Program-made: the position numbers and the translations under genes
The notes under the pieces: model-generated
What the model was told of the DNA's origin: nothing
The model's input: the letters and a program-made list of their open reading frames with translations, nothing else
Database searches by the model: none
Part shown: positions 23,722 to 31,668 of the stretch, piece after piece
How positions within the stretch are numbered: position 1 is the first letter of the stretch
Layout of the letters: each line of letters opens with the position of its first letter
Source of the DNA: Patescibacteria group bacterium
GTDB taxonomy: Bacteria; Patescibacteriota; Minisyncoccia; Phycocordibacterales; UBA2100
Reading direction: 5' to 3'
Assembly (NCBI GenBank): GCA_021731295.1
Contig: JAKFXQ010000006.1
Span: 1 to 48,151 of the forward strand
Length of the DNA: 48,151 nt

Positions 23722-25578
23722 CTACTTTTGCGTTTCATCTGCGCCTTCAGAAGATTCTTTCGGCGCATCAGCGCTCGCATTCTTTTGCATCGCCTCGTAG
23801 ATGCCGCTCATGGATTTCGAGAGCTTTTCAGCTGCGGCTGTAATTGCTGCCGGGTCCGAGCCTGTGCGCGCAGTTTTGAGCGCAGCGATGTCGGCCTCGA
23901 TATCATTTTTCACTGCTTCGCCAACTTTGTCGCCGTGTTCTTTGACGGCTTTTTCCGCCGCGTAGACGGCACTGTCTGCAAGATTCTGTGCCTCTACGAG
24001 CTCCTTTTTCTTCTTATCGCTTTCGGCATTTGCATCAGCGTCTGCACGCATCTTCTCCACTTCAGCATCGGTGAGCCCACTGCGTGCCTCTATGCGGATA
24101 GATTGCTCCTTACCAGTCGTTTTCTCCTTGGCTTTAACCGAGAGGATTCCATTTGCATCTATGTCGAACGTTACTTCAACTTGCGGTGTTCCGCGCGGAG
24201 CCGGTGGAATCCCATCAAGGTTAAAGCGGCCGAGTGACTTGTTGTCAGCCGCCATAGGGCGCTCTCCTTGGACGACATGAATCTCTACCGAAGGTTGATT
24301 GTCTGATGCTGTCGAGAACACTTGAGACTTGGAGGTTGGAATCGTTGTGTTTCGCTCGATGAGCTTTGTAGCAACGCCGCCCATCGTCTCAATACCGAAC
24401 GAGAGCGGAATAACGTCGAGGAGTAGCACGTCTTTGACGTCGCCTTGCAGAATGCCGCCCTGAATAGCCGCGCCAATCGCGACAACTTCGTCCGGATTCA
24501 CTCCCATGTGCGGCTTGCGATTAAAGTACGTCTCAACTGCCTTCTGAATCGCTGGCATACGGGTCTGGCCGCCGACGAGAATAACCTCATTGATGTCGCC
24601 GGTCTTGAATGGCGAGGCATCCATGGCGCGCTTCGTAATGGTCATCGCGCGCTCAATAAACTCGTCAGACAGTTCTTCGAGCTTTGCGCGCGTGAGCTTG
24701 AGCAACAGGTGTCGCGGGCCCGAGCTATCTGATGTGATGAATGGAATATTTATCTCAGACTCTACAGCGCTGGAGAGCTCAATTTTTGCCTTTTCCGCCG
24801 CCTCATCCAGTCGCTGACGAGCCAAGGCGTCATTGCGAACATCGATGCCGCTTTCCTTCCTGAACTCATCCGCAATCCAATTCATTATTTTCTGGTCGAG
24901 ATCCTTACCACCCAAGTGCGCATCGCCGTCGGTGGAGCGGACTTCAATCACGTCATCGCCAACTTCCAATACAGAAATGTCGAACGTGCCTCCACCGAAG
25001 TCAAAGACCACAATCTTTTCGTCCTTCTTCTTGTTGAAGCCGTAGGCAAGTGCTGCCGCCGTTGGTTCATTAATGATGCGCTTGACGTCGAGTCCGGCAA
25101 TCTTGCCCGCATCTCGTGTCGCCTGACGCTGTGCGTCATTAAAGTACGCAGGAACGGTGATGACTGCTTCAGTAATGGTTTCTCCAATCTTAGCCTCCGC
25201 GTCTGCGCGAAGCTTCTGCAGAATCATCGCCGAGATTTCTTCTGGGCGATACCACTTGTCGCCCATCTGGACTTCGATGCCGCCGCTTTCGCTCTTGCGC
25301 ATCTCAAATGGAACTGCGGACTTGTCTTTCTGAACCGCCGCTTCGTCGAACGTGTGACCGATGAAGCGCTTTATTTGATAGACGGTGTTCTTAGGATTGG
25401 TGACACCCTGTCGCTTCGCGAGCATGCCCACCAACCGCTCGCCGGTTTTAGAGAGTGCGACGATGGATGGGGTTGTGCGTGTTCCTTCAGCGTTCTCTAT
25501 GATGTCAGGTTCACCGCTCTTAACAATCGCTATCGCGGAGTTGGTCGTGCCGAGGTCAATGCCAAGAATTTTACTCAT
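23722..25578 (-). CDS. dnaK: chaperone DnaK (Hsp70)
   Basis: A 618-residue Hsp70. The ATPase domain begins [13 protein letters not shown], with [27 protein letters not shown] and the phosphate-2 region [10 protein letters not shown]. The substrate domain has [17 protein letters not shown], and a short lid ends in a hydrophilic tail with no EEVD-like motif, as expected in bacteria. It works with the adjacent dnaJ and grpE. A TTGCAC-like -35 lies at 25615-25620, but the -10 is ambiguous: TATCAT at 25594-25599 or TTAATT at 25586-25591. I see no CIRCE repeat. Confidence 0.98.
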   Translation of the reverse strand: MSKILGIDLGTTNSAIAIVKSGEPDIIENAEGTRTTPSIVALSKTGERLVGMLAKRQGVTNPKNTVYQIKRFIGHTFDEAAVQKDKSAVPFEMRKSESGGIEVQMGDKWYRPEEISAMILQKLRADAEAKIGETITEAVITVPAYFNDAQRQATRDAGKIAGLDVKRIINEPTAAALAYGFNKKKDEKIVVFDFGGGTFDISVLEVGDDVIEVRSTDGDAHLGGKDLDQKIMNWIADEFRKESGIDVRNDALARQRLDEAAEKAKIELSSAVESEINIPFITSDSSGPRHLLLKLTRAKLEELSDEFIERAMTITKRAMDASPFKTGDINEVILVGGQTRMPAIQKAVETYFNRKPHMGVNPDEVVAIGAAIQGGILQGDVKDVLLLDVIPLSFGIETMGGVATKLIERNTTIPTSKSQVFSTASDNQPSVEIHVVQGERPMAADNKSLGRFNLDGIPPAPRGTPQVEVTFDIDANGILSVKAKEKTTGKEQSIRIEARSGLTDAEVEKMRADADANAESDKKKKELVEAQNLADSAVYAAEKAVKEHGDKVGEAVKNDIEADIAALKTARTGSDPAAITAAAEKLSKSMSGIYEAMQKNASADAPKESSEGADETQK

Positions 25579-25646
25579 AGGATTGAATTAAGAATGATAA
25601 TTACGTGCGATGCAGTGCAAGTTATAGACCATCATCCAGAGTACTG

Positions 25647-26201
25647 TCAAGTTTTAGAAGCGCTAAGGATGACGTGTGCCGGTCGAATGACGCGTTCTCC
25701 GCGCTTCCAGCCGCGCCGCGCGACTCGGATGACGGTGTGTTCAGGCTCGTCAGCCTCCACTTCTTGGAGAATTTCATGGAGCGCCGGGTCGTACGCATCC
25801 CCTGGAGCGCCGAAACAGCGTGCGCCTAGCTCTCCTAATGCGGACTCAAGTTGCTTCGCGATGCTTTCAACTCCCGTTCGCCATGTTGGCTCCACATTCG
25901 TCCATGCGTCACCCTGCATAGCCATATCAAAGCTGTCGAGGACGGGGACGATAGATTCTATTGCTCTATCCAAGGCAGATGTGGATGCGCGCGTTTGCGC
26001 TTCCGACCAATCTCGGCGCTCGTTTACCAAATCCGCTTTAGCGCGCTGCCATCCATCGAGGAACTGCTGTCGCTCGAGCTTTACTGCGGCCAACTCGTCG
26101 CGCAGTTTAGCGAGCTTTTGTTTCAATGATGTGGCGGTGCCGAGCTCATCCTCCGACTCGAAGTCTACATCATCACGTATTTCATCAGGGAGATCGTTCA
26201 T
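25647..26201 (-). CDS. grpE: nucleotide exchange factor GrpE
   Basis: A 184-residue protein: an acidic N-terminus, a long coiled coil (residues 25-90, including LKQKLAKLRDELAAVKLERQ), the four-helix region, and the C-terminal beta domain with GDAYDPALHEILQEVE and the strand ending in IRPAHVILSA. It releases ADP from DnaK. The typical family phrase with PDNFDRA is replaced by TRASTSALDRAIE, but the overall pattern is clear. A -10 box lies 9 nt upstream of the ATG, giving a leader of only two or three bases. Confidence 0.93.
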   Translation of the reverse strand: MNDLPDEIRDDVDFESEDELGTATSLKQKLAKLRDELAAVKLERQQFLDGWQRAKADLVNERRDWSEAQTRASTSALDRAIESIVPVLDSFDMAMQGDAWTNVEPTWRTGVESIAKQLESALGELGARCFGAPGDAYDPALHEILQEVEADEPEHTVIRVARRGWKRGERVIRPAHVILSASKT

Positions 26202-26210
26202 ACGGGGGCG

Positions 26211-26216
26211 AGTATA
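26211..26216 (-). promoter_or_regulatory. extended -10 box of grpE
   Basis: TGA-TATACT on the minus strand ends 9 nt before the grpE ATG. Confidence 0.6.
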
Positions 26217-26239
26217 TCACAACACGCCTATGAATGAGC

Positions 26240-26261
26240 AAGACCCCCTTTCGGGGGCCTT
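26240..26261 (-). terminator. terminator after rpsI
   Basis: 9-bp stem, AAGACCCCC (26240-26248) with GGGGGCCTT (26253-26261), which on the minus strand closes a GAAA loop. It lies 14 bp after the rpsI stop; only TCTT follows. Confidence 0.75.
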
Positions 26262-26275
26262 GATTCGGGTTCGTG

Positions 26276-26668
26276 TTAGCGCTTAGACCATTGTGGTGCA
26301 CGACGTGCAGCCTTGAGACCGAACTTCTTGCGCTCCTTCGCGCGAGGGTCGCGTTTGAGGAATCCTTTCTGCTTGAGGTCTTTACGGGTCTCTGCGTCGA
26401 TTTCGACGAGTGCGCGGGCGATGCCCATGCGCACGGCTTCAACCTGTGCCTTGTGACCACCTCCCTTTACGACCGCGGAAACAGCGTAGCCACCAGCGAT
26501 GGACTTAAGGGGTGCGAGAGCGTCGTCTACCATGGTCGGCAGTGGAAAATATTCGTGACCCTGCTTGCCGTTGACGACAAGTGCTGTGGTCTTTGCGTTC
26601 TGCACGCGGACACGCGCGCTCGCGGTCTTTCGGCGCCCTACTGCTTCAGTGTATCTCGTGTCAGCCAT
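26276..26668 (-). CDS. rpsI: 30S ribosomal protein S9
   Basis: A 130-residue protein with the S9 pattern: EAVGRRKTASARVRV at the start, GGGHKAQVEAVRMGIARALV in the middle, and the basic C-terminus KKFGLKAARRAPQWSKR that reaches the P-site tRNA. It follows rplM by 3 bp, the standard rplM-rpsI pair, and ends the ribosomal operon at a hairpin terminator. Confidence 0.97.
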   Translation of the reverse strand: MADTRYTEAVGRRKTASARVRVQNAKTTALVVNGKQGHEYFPLPTMVDDALAPLKSIAGGYAVSAVVKGGGHKAQVEAVRMGIARALVEIDAETRKDLKQKGFLKRDPRAKERKKFGLKAARRAPQWSKR

Positions 26669-26672
26669 AGTA

Positions 26673-27029
26673 TTAATCGGTGATGGTAAGACGCTTCATG
26701 CGAGCGACGCGCATGGTGTTGCGCGGAAGCATGCGCTCGATTGCCTTCTGAAGTGCGGCCGCGTTTCCTTTGCGTGCAGTAAGTGACGAGAGTGTTTCGC
26801 GCTTCAAGCCTCCTGGGTAGCCCGAGTAGTTCGTATAGACTTTGTCGCGAAGCTTCTTGTCTGTCATGTGGAGCTTCGAGGCGTTTGTGATGTGCACGCG
26901 TTCAGAGCCACCGATGTGCGGTGTGTACGAGGCGCTCATCTTACCGATGAGTGCTTTTGCGGCGACGCTCGCGACGCGACCGAGCGTCTTCCCTCCAGCG
27001 TCTATGATGATTTCTTTAGAAGTAGCCAT
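26673..27029 (-). CDS. rplM: 50S ribosomal protein L13
   Basis: A 118-residue L13 with IIIDAGGKTLGRVASVAAK and HIGGSERVHITNASKLH near the N-terminus and the YPGGLKRETL motif. L13 is an early 23S-binding protein. It is shorter than the usual 142 residues, mainly at the N-terminus, where the segment before the conserved DAGGKTLGR is reduced to about eight residues. It lies 2 bp after rplQ. Confidence 0.96.
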   Translation of the reverse strand: MATSKEIIIDAGGKTLGRVASVAAKALIGKMSASYTPHIGGSERVHITNASKLHMTDKKLRDKVYTNYSGYPGGLKRETLSSLTARKGNAAALQKAIERMLPRNTMRVARMKRLTITD

Positions 27030-27031
27030 AA

Positions 27032-27388
27032 TTATTTGACGAACTCGATGCGAGCGAACTCGGCGACACGCTTGCCGATACGTCCGAGCTTCACGATGCG
27101 TGTGTAGCCACCGGCGCGCTCGTTAAAGCGCGGGCCAATGGTGTCGTTGAGCTTGCGAACAGCCTCCGATTTTGTGCCGAGGCGAGCCTCGACGAAGCGG
27201 CGGGACTGCAGGGTGTTCTTCTTGCTTGCGGTTACGAGGCGCTCAACATACGGGCGAAGTTCCTTCGCCTTTGCCAAGGTGGTAGTGATGCCTTCCTCAA
27301 TAACCAACGACTGCGCGAGACCACGCAAAAGAGCCGTACGCTGGCGCGTCGTGCGTCCGAGAGTTCGCTTGTTGGTGTGGTGGCGCAT
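27032..27388 (-). CDS. rplQ: 50S ribosomal protein L17
   Basis: A 118-residue L17 with the invariant start RTLGRTTRQRTALLRGLAQSL, then TTLAKAKELRPYVERLVT and a C-terminal GYTRIVKLGRIGKR. It follows rpoA by 20 bp, as in the classical alpha operon. Confidence 0.97.
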   Translation of the reverse strand: MRHHTNKRTLGRTTRQRTALLRGLAQSLVIEEGITTTLAKAKELRPYVERLVTASKKNTLQSRRFVEARLGTKSEAVRKLNDTIGPRFNERAGGYTRIVKLGRIGKRVAEFARIEFVK

Positions 27389-27408
27389 ACGAGTCCCGAC
27401 ACCTTACT

Positions 27409-28377
27409 CTATTGGGAGCGGAGGGTCAAACCGAGGTTAGAAAGAGCGCGCTTGATGTCCTGCATACCCTTCTGTCCGAGTCCTTCAATGGCAAGGAGGT
27501 CCTCCTCACGCTTACGGACGAGGCCGCCGACAGTACGGATAGACGCGTTATCAAGTGCAGCCTCAACCCGTGGAGGCATCTTCAATTCGCTAATGCGAAC
27601 CTTCAGCACTTCAGCATCAGCGTGAGTACGGTCGTCGTGGCGCTCTTCAGACTCACTCTCCGGCGGCGCCTCGCGCTCCTCGTCTTCCTTCTTGAAGCCG
27701 ACAATCGCGCGGAGCTGGTGGATCATGGTTTCGATAGACGTCTCGAGTGCCTCACGCGGCGTGACAGAGCCATCGGTTTCAATGACGATGCGCAGGCGGT
27801 TGAAGTCAGTGCGATCACCAACGCGCATGTTCTCAACTTCGTAGTTCACGCGGCGAATCGGGCTGAAAATCGCATCAAGTGCGATGGTGCCGATGTCAAC
27901 GCGTTCTTTCTGGTGAGCCTCCTTTGGGACGTAGCCAAGGCCGCGCTCTGCGCGAATTTCCATTTCAAAATTGACCTTACCCGTGACTTCCGCAATGTGC
28001 TGTTCCGGATTGAGTACACGTACCTGACCTGGAAGCTTAAGGTCTGCAGCAGTAATGCTCTTTGGACCCTTCACATCAACGGTGATGGTCTGTGCCTCGT
28101 CGGTCGAGAGCTCGAGACGAACGCGGCGTAGGTTCAAAAGAATCGTGACGACATCTTCGCGCACACCCTCGATAGTGGAAAACTCGTGAGATACGCCCGG
28201 AATTTTCACATGCGTTATCGCTGCGCCCGGCAACGACGAGAGGATGATGCGGCGGAGCGAGTTACCAAGCGTGTACCCATATCCCGGGTACAAGCCGTCA
28301 ATTTCATATGCGCCGCTCGTCTCACCTTCAGAGACGATACGCGGCTTGGACGGGAGGGCGATGTGATAATCGAGCAT
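27409..28377 (-). CDS. rpoA: RNA polymerase alpha subunit
   Basis: A 322-residue alpha subunit. The N-terminal dimerisation domain includes GYTLGNSLRRIILSSLPGAA and GYVPKEAHQKERVDIGTIALD. A linker rich in Glu and Asp (around 240-260) leads to the C-terminal domain, which keeps the helix-hairpin-helix core (LAIEGLGQKGMQDIKRAL) that contacts UP elements and activators. It is separated from rpsD by a terminator-like hairpin, so it probably has its own promoter in the 85-bp gap. Confidence 0.98.
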   Translation of the reverse strand: MLDYHIALPSKPRIVSEGETSGAYEIDGLYPGYGYTLGNSLRRIILSSLPGAAITHVKIPGVSHEFSTIEGVREDVVTILLNLRRVRLELSTDEAQTITVDVKGPKSITAADLKLPGQVRVLNPEQHIAEVTGKVNFEMEIRAERGLGYVPKEAHQKERVDIGTIALDAIFSPIRRVNYEVENMRVGDRTDFNRLRIVIETDGSVTPREALETSIETMIHQLRAIVGFKKEDEEREAPPESESEERHDDRTHADAEVLKVRISELKMPPRVEAALDNASIRTVGGLVRKREEDLLAIEGLGQKGMQDIKRALSNLGLTLRSQ

Positions 28378-28386
28378 GGTGCGCGG

Positions 28387-28401
28387 GCTTATTTAATAAG
28401 C
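28387..28401 (-). promoter_or_regulatory. inverted repeat in the rpoA leader region
   Basis: GCTTATT-T-AATAAGC, a 7-bp perfect inverted repeat around one base, 10 bp before the rpoA ATG. It could be an operator or a small hairpin; its AT-rich centre may also serve as a -10 region. Confidence 0.35.
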
Positions 28402-28426
28402 GAATAGATATGGTAAAGCGTAGTAG

Positions 28427-28454
28427 AAAAAGCGGCCTCAGCTGCCGTCGCCGC
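28427..28454 (-). terminator. terminator between rpsD and rpoA
   Basis: On the minus strand GCGGC (28454-28450) pairs with GCCGC (28436-28432), followed by TTTTTCT. It lies 9 bp after the rpsD stop. A TATAAT at 28455-28460 lies directly upstream. Confidence 0.65.
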
Positions 28455-28462
28455 ATTATACA

Positions 28463-29059
28463 TTACCTGCTGTAAAACTCAAACACCGCCGGATAATCTA
28501 AGGCCTCTCCGACGATGTACTTGGGGGAACCCGTTACCTCTGCGGTGAGGAGACCGGTGTCTACCGCAATCCATTCTGCGGTACGGAACTGCGCGTCAGG
28601 CTTTGCAAGGTGGGCGAACAGCGCGCTCGCACGACTTCCTTCGCGCACAGAAAGCTTGTCGCCCTTCTTGAGGTGATGGGATGGAACGGTGGTACGGCGG
28701 CCGTTTACGAGGACATGGCCGTGAGAAACCATTTGGCGCGCGCCGCGGCGCGTTGGGGCGAAACCAGCGGCATACACTGCGCTGTCGAGGCGGGTTTCTA
28801 GTGCGTGATGCAAAGCTTCTGCTGGGTTCTTCTGATGGTAGGCCTTCTCCGCGTAGGAAGCGAGCTGACCCTCCGTGATGGAGTAGGTAAAACGGACGCG
28901 CTGCTTTTCAATAAGCTGGCGACCATAGTCGGAGAGCGGGCGGCCGCGCTTGACCTTCTTGCGCGCTTCAGAAAGTGCAAACTTCTGGGTCTGCGTCTTC
29001 TCGAAAATGCGAGCGCCGAGGCGTTTTGCAATCTTAAATTTGGATTTTATGGGAAGCAT
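28463..29059 (-). CDS. rpsD: 30S ribosomal protein S4
   Basis: A 198-residue S4. The C-terminal S4 RNA-binding domain contains RLDSAVYAAGFAPTRRGARQ and VSHGHVLVNGRRTTVPSH. The N-terminal part has the compact form without zinc cysteines. S4 nucleates 16S assembly and, in model bacteria, represses its own operon by binding the leader. It lies 5 bp after rpsK. Confidence 0.97.
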   Translation of the reverse strand: MLPIKSKFKIAKRLGARIFEKTQTQKFALSEARKKVKRGRPLSDYGRQLIEKQRVRFTYSITEGQLASYAEKAYHQKNPAEALHHALETRLDSAVYAAGFAPTRRGARQMVSHGHVLVNGRRTTVPSHHLKKGDKLSVREGSRASALFAHLAKPDAQFRTAEWIAVDTGLLTAEVTGSPKYIVGEALDYPAVFEFYSR

Positions 29060-29064
29060 ATGTG

Positions 29065-29499
29065 TTAGATGCGGCGAGGCTTACGAGGACGCGGACCATT
29101 GTGCGGGACAGGCGTGTCGTCTGCGATGCGAGTGATTTCAATTCCCTTTCCAGCAAATGCGCGCAATGCAGATTCGCGGCCGGCACCGACACCACGGATG
29201 ACGACATCCACATCCTTAACGCCAATCATGGTTGCCTTTTCTCCCACAATTTCGCCTACCTTTGCAGCAGCGAATGGGGTGCCCTTCTTAGCACCGGCAA
29301 AGCCGAGTGAACCGGAGGATGACCAGGTAATTGCGTTACCGCTCTTATCGGCCAAAAGGACTTTCGTGTTGTTGTAGGTAGCCTGAATATAAAGCGTACC
29401 GGATGCAATGTTCTTCTTGGCGACGCGCGCCAAAGAACGAGACTTTAGTCCCTGATCGACGGTACCTCCCGTCTTCCTGATGATGCGTTTCTTTCCCAT
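29065..29499 (-). CDS. rpsK: 30S ribosomal protein S11
   Basis: A 144-residue S11 with GTLYIQATYNNTKVLLADKSG, the GFAGAKKGTPFAA segment, DVVIRGVGAGRESALRA and the C-terminal PHNGPRPRKPRRI. It belongs to the 30S platform. It lies 3 bp after rpsM. Confidence 0.97.
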   Translation of the reverse strand: MGKKRIIRKTGGTVDQGLKSRSLARVAKKNIASGTLYIQATYNNTKVLLADKSGNAITWSSSGSLGFAGAKKGTPFAAAKVGEIVGEKATMIGVKDVDVVIRGVGAGRESALRAFAGKGIEITRIADDTPVPHNGPRPRKPRRI

Positions 29500-29502
29500 A
29501 GA

Positions 29503-29883
29503 TTAGGTCTTTTCGAGCTTACGGCGACCAGAAGTCATAGTCTTGCGAACGTTGCCACGCACAGTGCGAGAGTTTGTCTTCGTGCCCTGTCCACGTGCAG
29601 GAAGCTTTTTCATGTGCCTCGAGCCGCGATAGGACTTGATGTCCTTCAGGCGACGAATGTGCGACGAAATCTGGCGGCGCAACTCACCCTCGATGCGGTA
29701 GCTCTCAATCTTCTCGCGAAGCGCAGTCTCCTGTGCGGAGGTGAGCTCTGCCGGCTTTGCGCCGTGCGGAATCTTGAGTTCGCTCAACACAGATTGCGCG
29801 CGCGGGCGTCCGACACCATACACTGCCGTGAGACCTATCTCAAGGCGCTTGTTGTCTGGGATGGTGATTCCTGAAATACGCAT
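29503..29883 (-). CDS. rpsM: 30S ribosomal protein S13
   Basis: A 126-residue S13 with RISGITIPDNKRLEIGLTAVYGVG at the N-terminus, the H2TH region, and RGSRHMKKLPARGQGTKTNSR before the basic tail. It contacts the 50S subunit and P-site tRNA. Unlike most genes here it has a Shine-Dalgarno match, AAGGA (29889-29893), 5 nt before the ATG, inside the end of rpmJ. Confidence 0.97.
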   Translation of the reverse strand: MRISGITIPDNKRLEIGLTAVYGVGRPRAQSVLSELKIPHGAKPAELTSAQETALREKIESYRIEGELRRQISSHIRRLKDIKSYRGSRHMKKLPARGQGTKTNSRTVRGNVRKTMTSGRRKLEKT

Positions 29884-29885
29884 AA

Positions 29886-29999
29886 TTATCCTTGGCGCTG
29901 TTTATGGCGTGGGTTTTTGCAAATGACACGAAGACTCCCGTTACGGCGGACGTGTCGGCACTGCATGCAAATTTTCTTAAGTGATGATTTAACCCTCAT
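29886..29999 (-). CDS. rpmJ: 50S ribosomal protein L36
   Basis: A 37-residue gene. The product begins [14 protein letters not shown] and ends [12 protein letters not shown]. The zinc ligands Cys11, Cys14, Cys27 and His32 are all present, so this is the zinc-binding (C+) form. Its ATG overlaps the infA stop (ATGA), and it ends 2 bp before rpsM, in the usual infA-rpmJ-rpsM order. Confidence 0.95.
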   Translation of the reverse strand: MRVKSSLKKICMQCRHVRRNGSLRVICKNPRHKQRQG

Positions 30000-30199
30000 A
30001 CTCTTCGCGTAATCCGAGCGCGACCACCATAGGGGTCGAGCTGGAGTGTTACTTTGTCCCCCACCAGGACTTTAATCCTGTGCAGTCGCATCTTCCCGGC
30101 GAGATACGCCAGAATGAGTTGATCGCCGACCCGCACACGGAACAGTGTGTTCGGAAGCGCCTCCTCGACAATACCCTCTGCAATAGTCTCGTCCGTCAT
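29996..30199 (-). CDS. infA: translation initiation factor IF-1
   Basis: A 67-residue OB-fold protein. [38 protein letters not shown] and [13 protein letters not shown] match IF-1, which sits in the ribosomal A site during initiation. The ATG at 30199 is chosen because it begins the conserved region. The 122-bp upstream gap (30200-30321) holds no gene I can support, only several weak -10-like sequences. Confidence 0.95.
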   Translation of the reverse strand: MTDETIAEGIVEEALPNTLFRVRVGDQLILAYLAGKMRLHRIKVLVGDKVTLQLDPYGGRARITRRV

Positions 30200-30321
30200 G
30201 ACCGTATCACGAAGGACATACCATTGAACTCGTGGCGCTGCCCGAAGTAGGCGGAAACCAAGACGAGTAGAGTACGATGCATAGTCTGCGGCGTGAACAT
30301 TAGCAGTTTGAGCGACGAGCG

Positions 30322-31635
30322 TCAAGGCGTCTCTGCTGGCTCCGCTATAGTGATGTTCAGCTTATCAGGGTTCGAAGGGAGGGTCGAGCTCCAGAAGGGG
30401 GCAATTTGAGCGTCTGCACGCTCAACCCCAGGAAACTGCGAAATTATAGGCTTGAAAGCGTCTTTATCCTTGCCCAACAGTGCTCCACGCAGCTCGTCAG
30501 TGTCCACATACCATATCAGTGTTGCTGCCCCTGCGATACTGAACTGGACGGGACCCTCATCCAGACTGCTCGGAGTCGACGAGGCCGGCGTAACGGCAAA
30601 TCCGGTACCGGGACGCAGGACAATTCGGCTCGAGCCCGCCTCGGCACTGACTGCCTGTGCGATAGACTCTGCAAAGGCATCCTTTATGAACACTGGCACC
30701 TTTGCCATCAGCTTCTCTCCGACGCGAGCTCCAGATGAGTCTGGAGCGCTCGGGAGGTGCTCGAACGTTACTTCGGCCAATGTTGGGAAGACAAAGACGT
30801 CGTCGCGGCCAGCTGCCGCTTCGGATACAAGACGCTCAGAAAGCTTCGTACGCAGTTGTGCTCTGGCCGCCTCAAGTGCGTCTGCGGCAACAGCCGGTCG
30901 CTCACCGACAAATCCCCCACTCATGCCCTGTGTCGCCTGACCGTACACGCCGTCGTACATTGCTTGGGTGCTCTTGAGTCCCGGAACTGTCAATTTTTCA
31001 ACAGGCCCGCTGTTGTACCCAGGGCCAGCAGCGTCTGCTATCACACTCACGGTCAGTGTTCCCGGACCAGATGCTGTTTTGCCCGGCACAACGATAGACG
31101 ATGGAATGCGGTAGATGAGTCCGTTAGGCGTCTCGAAACGTGTATTCTTGATGAGCCTGACGGGCGCGTCCGAGTATGAGTTGTAGACCGTAATTTCCCC
31201 CGTCGCCCGGTCCTCTACGCGCTCTACGCCCTGCGCGGGAACGACAACGGATTCCTCCAGAGTCACTGTCTGTACTGCGTACGTTAATCCGACGCCGGAA
31301 GGCATAGCACTGAAGAGGGCCGTGCTATCAAACGTTACGTTATGCACTCGCGGCGTCACCGTAACCGTAGATTTCGAAAAGAGGGCCAGAGCCAACAGCA
31401 CAAGGAGCGAGATGGATACAATTGCTGCGGCAATCCACAATGCCATAGACGTACGCCCGCGGGCGGGGCGGTGCTTTGCTGTTTCGCGAGGGTCGAGCGG
31501 TCGTGGTCCCGGTGTACGACGAGTAACCATCACATTTCTGATGGTGCGTTCTCCGTTATCGTGCGAATGAGCGCGTTCGCTCCTCGCATCCTCTTTATGT
31601 GCCTGCGAGAGGTCAACAAAAAAATCCTTGGCCAT
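30322..31635 (-). CDS. membrane protein with baseplate-J-like domain
   Basis: About 437 residues. A basic cytoplasmic tail (1-62, rich in His, Arg and Pro) precedes one membrane helix (64-86). The outer part has a segment like the baseplate J (gp47) fold: ATGEITVYNSYSDAPVRLIKN, TRFETPNGLIYRIPS, VVPGKTASGPGTLTVSV and DAAGPGYNSGP. CPR genomes often carry such one-helix J-domain proteins next to a PilM/FtsA-like protein, as here. The start at 31635 (MAKDFF) is preferred; ATG 31644 lies 1 nt from the -10 box. A role as envelope scaffold or part of a secretion or pilus-like apparatus is inference. Confidence 0.65.
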   Translation of the reverse strand: MAKDFFVDLSQAHKEDARSERAHSHDNGERTIRNVMVTRRTPGPRPLDPRETAKHRPARGRTSMALWIAAAIVSISLLVLLALALFSKSTVTVTPRVHNVTFDSTALFSAMPSGVGLTYAVQTVTLEESVVVPAQGVERVEDRATGEITVYNSYSDAPVRLIKNTRFETPNGLIYRIPSSIVVPGKTASGPGTLTVSVIADAAGPGYNSGPVEKLTVPGLKSTQAMYDGVYGQATQGMSGGFVGERPAVAADALEAARAQLRTKLSERLVSEAAAGRDDVFVFPTLAEVTFEHLPSAPDSSGARVGEKLMAKVPVFIKDAFAESIAQAVSAEAGSSRIVLRPGTGFAVTPASSTPSSLDEGPVQFSIAGAATLIWYVDTDELRGALLGKDKDAFKPIISQFPGVERADAQIAPFWSSTLPSNPDKLNITIAEPAETP

Positions 31636-31645
31636 ACCGCTCATG

Positions 31646-31651
31646 AGTGTA
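31646..31651 (-). promoter_or_regulatory. -10 box of the J-domain gene
   Basis: TACACT on the minus strand, 10 nt before the ATG at 31635. It lies just before the stop codon of the upstream gene's neighbourhood ends, in the 33-bp gap. Confidence 0.45.
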
Positions 31652-31668
31652 CCACGAATGGGCCTGCA

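Noticed and set aside
25579-25646. CIRCE or other heat-shock operator before dnaK
   Set aside because: No TTAGCACTC-type inverted repeat is found in the gap or near grpE.
24916-26286. 456-codon plus-strand open frame opposite dnaK and grpE
   Set aside because: Cysteine- and arginine-rich shadow of well-supported genes on the other strand; high G+C makes such frames common.
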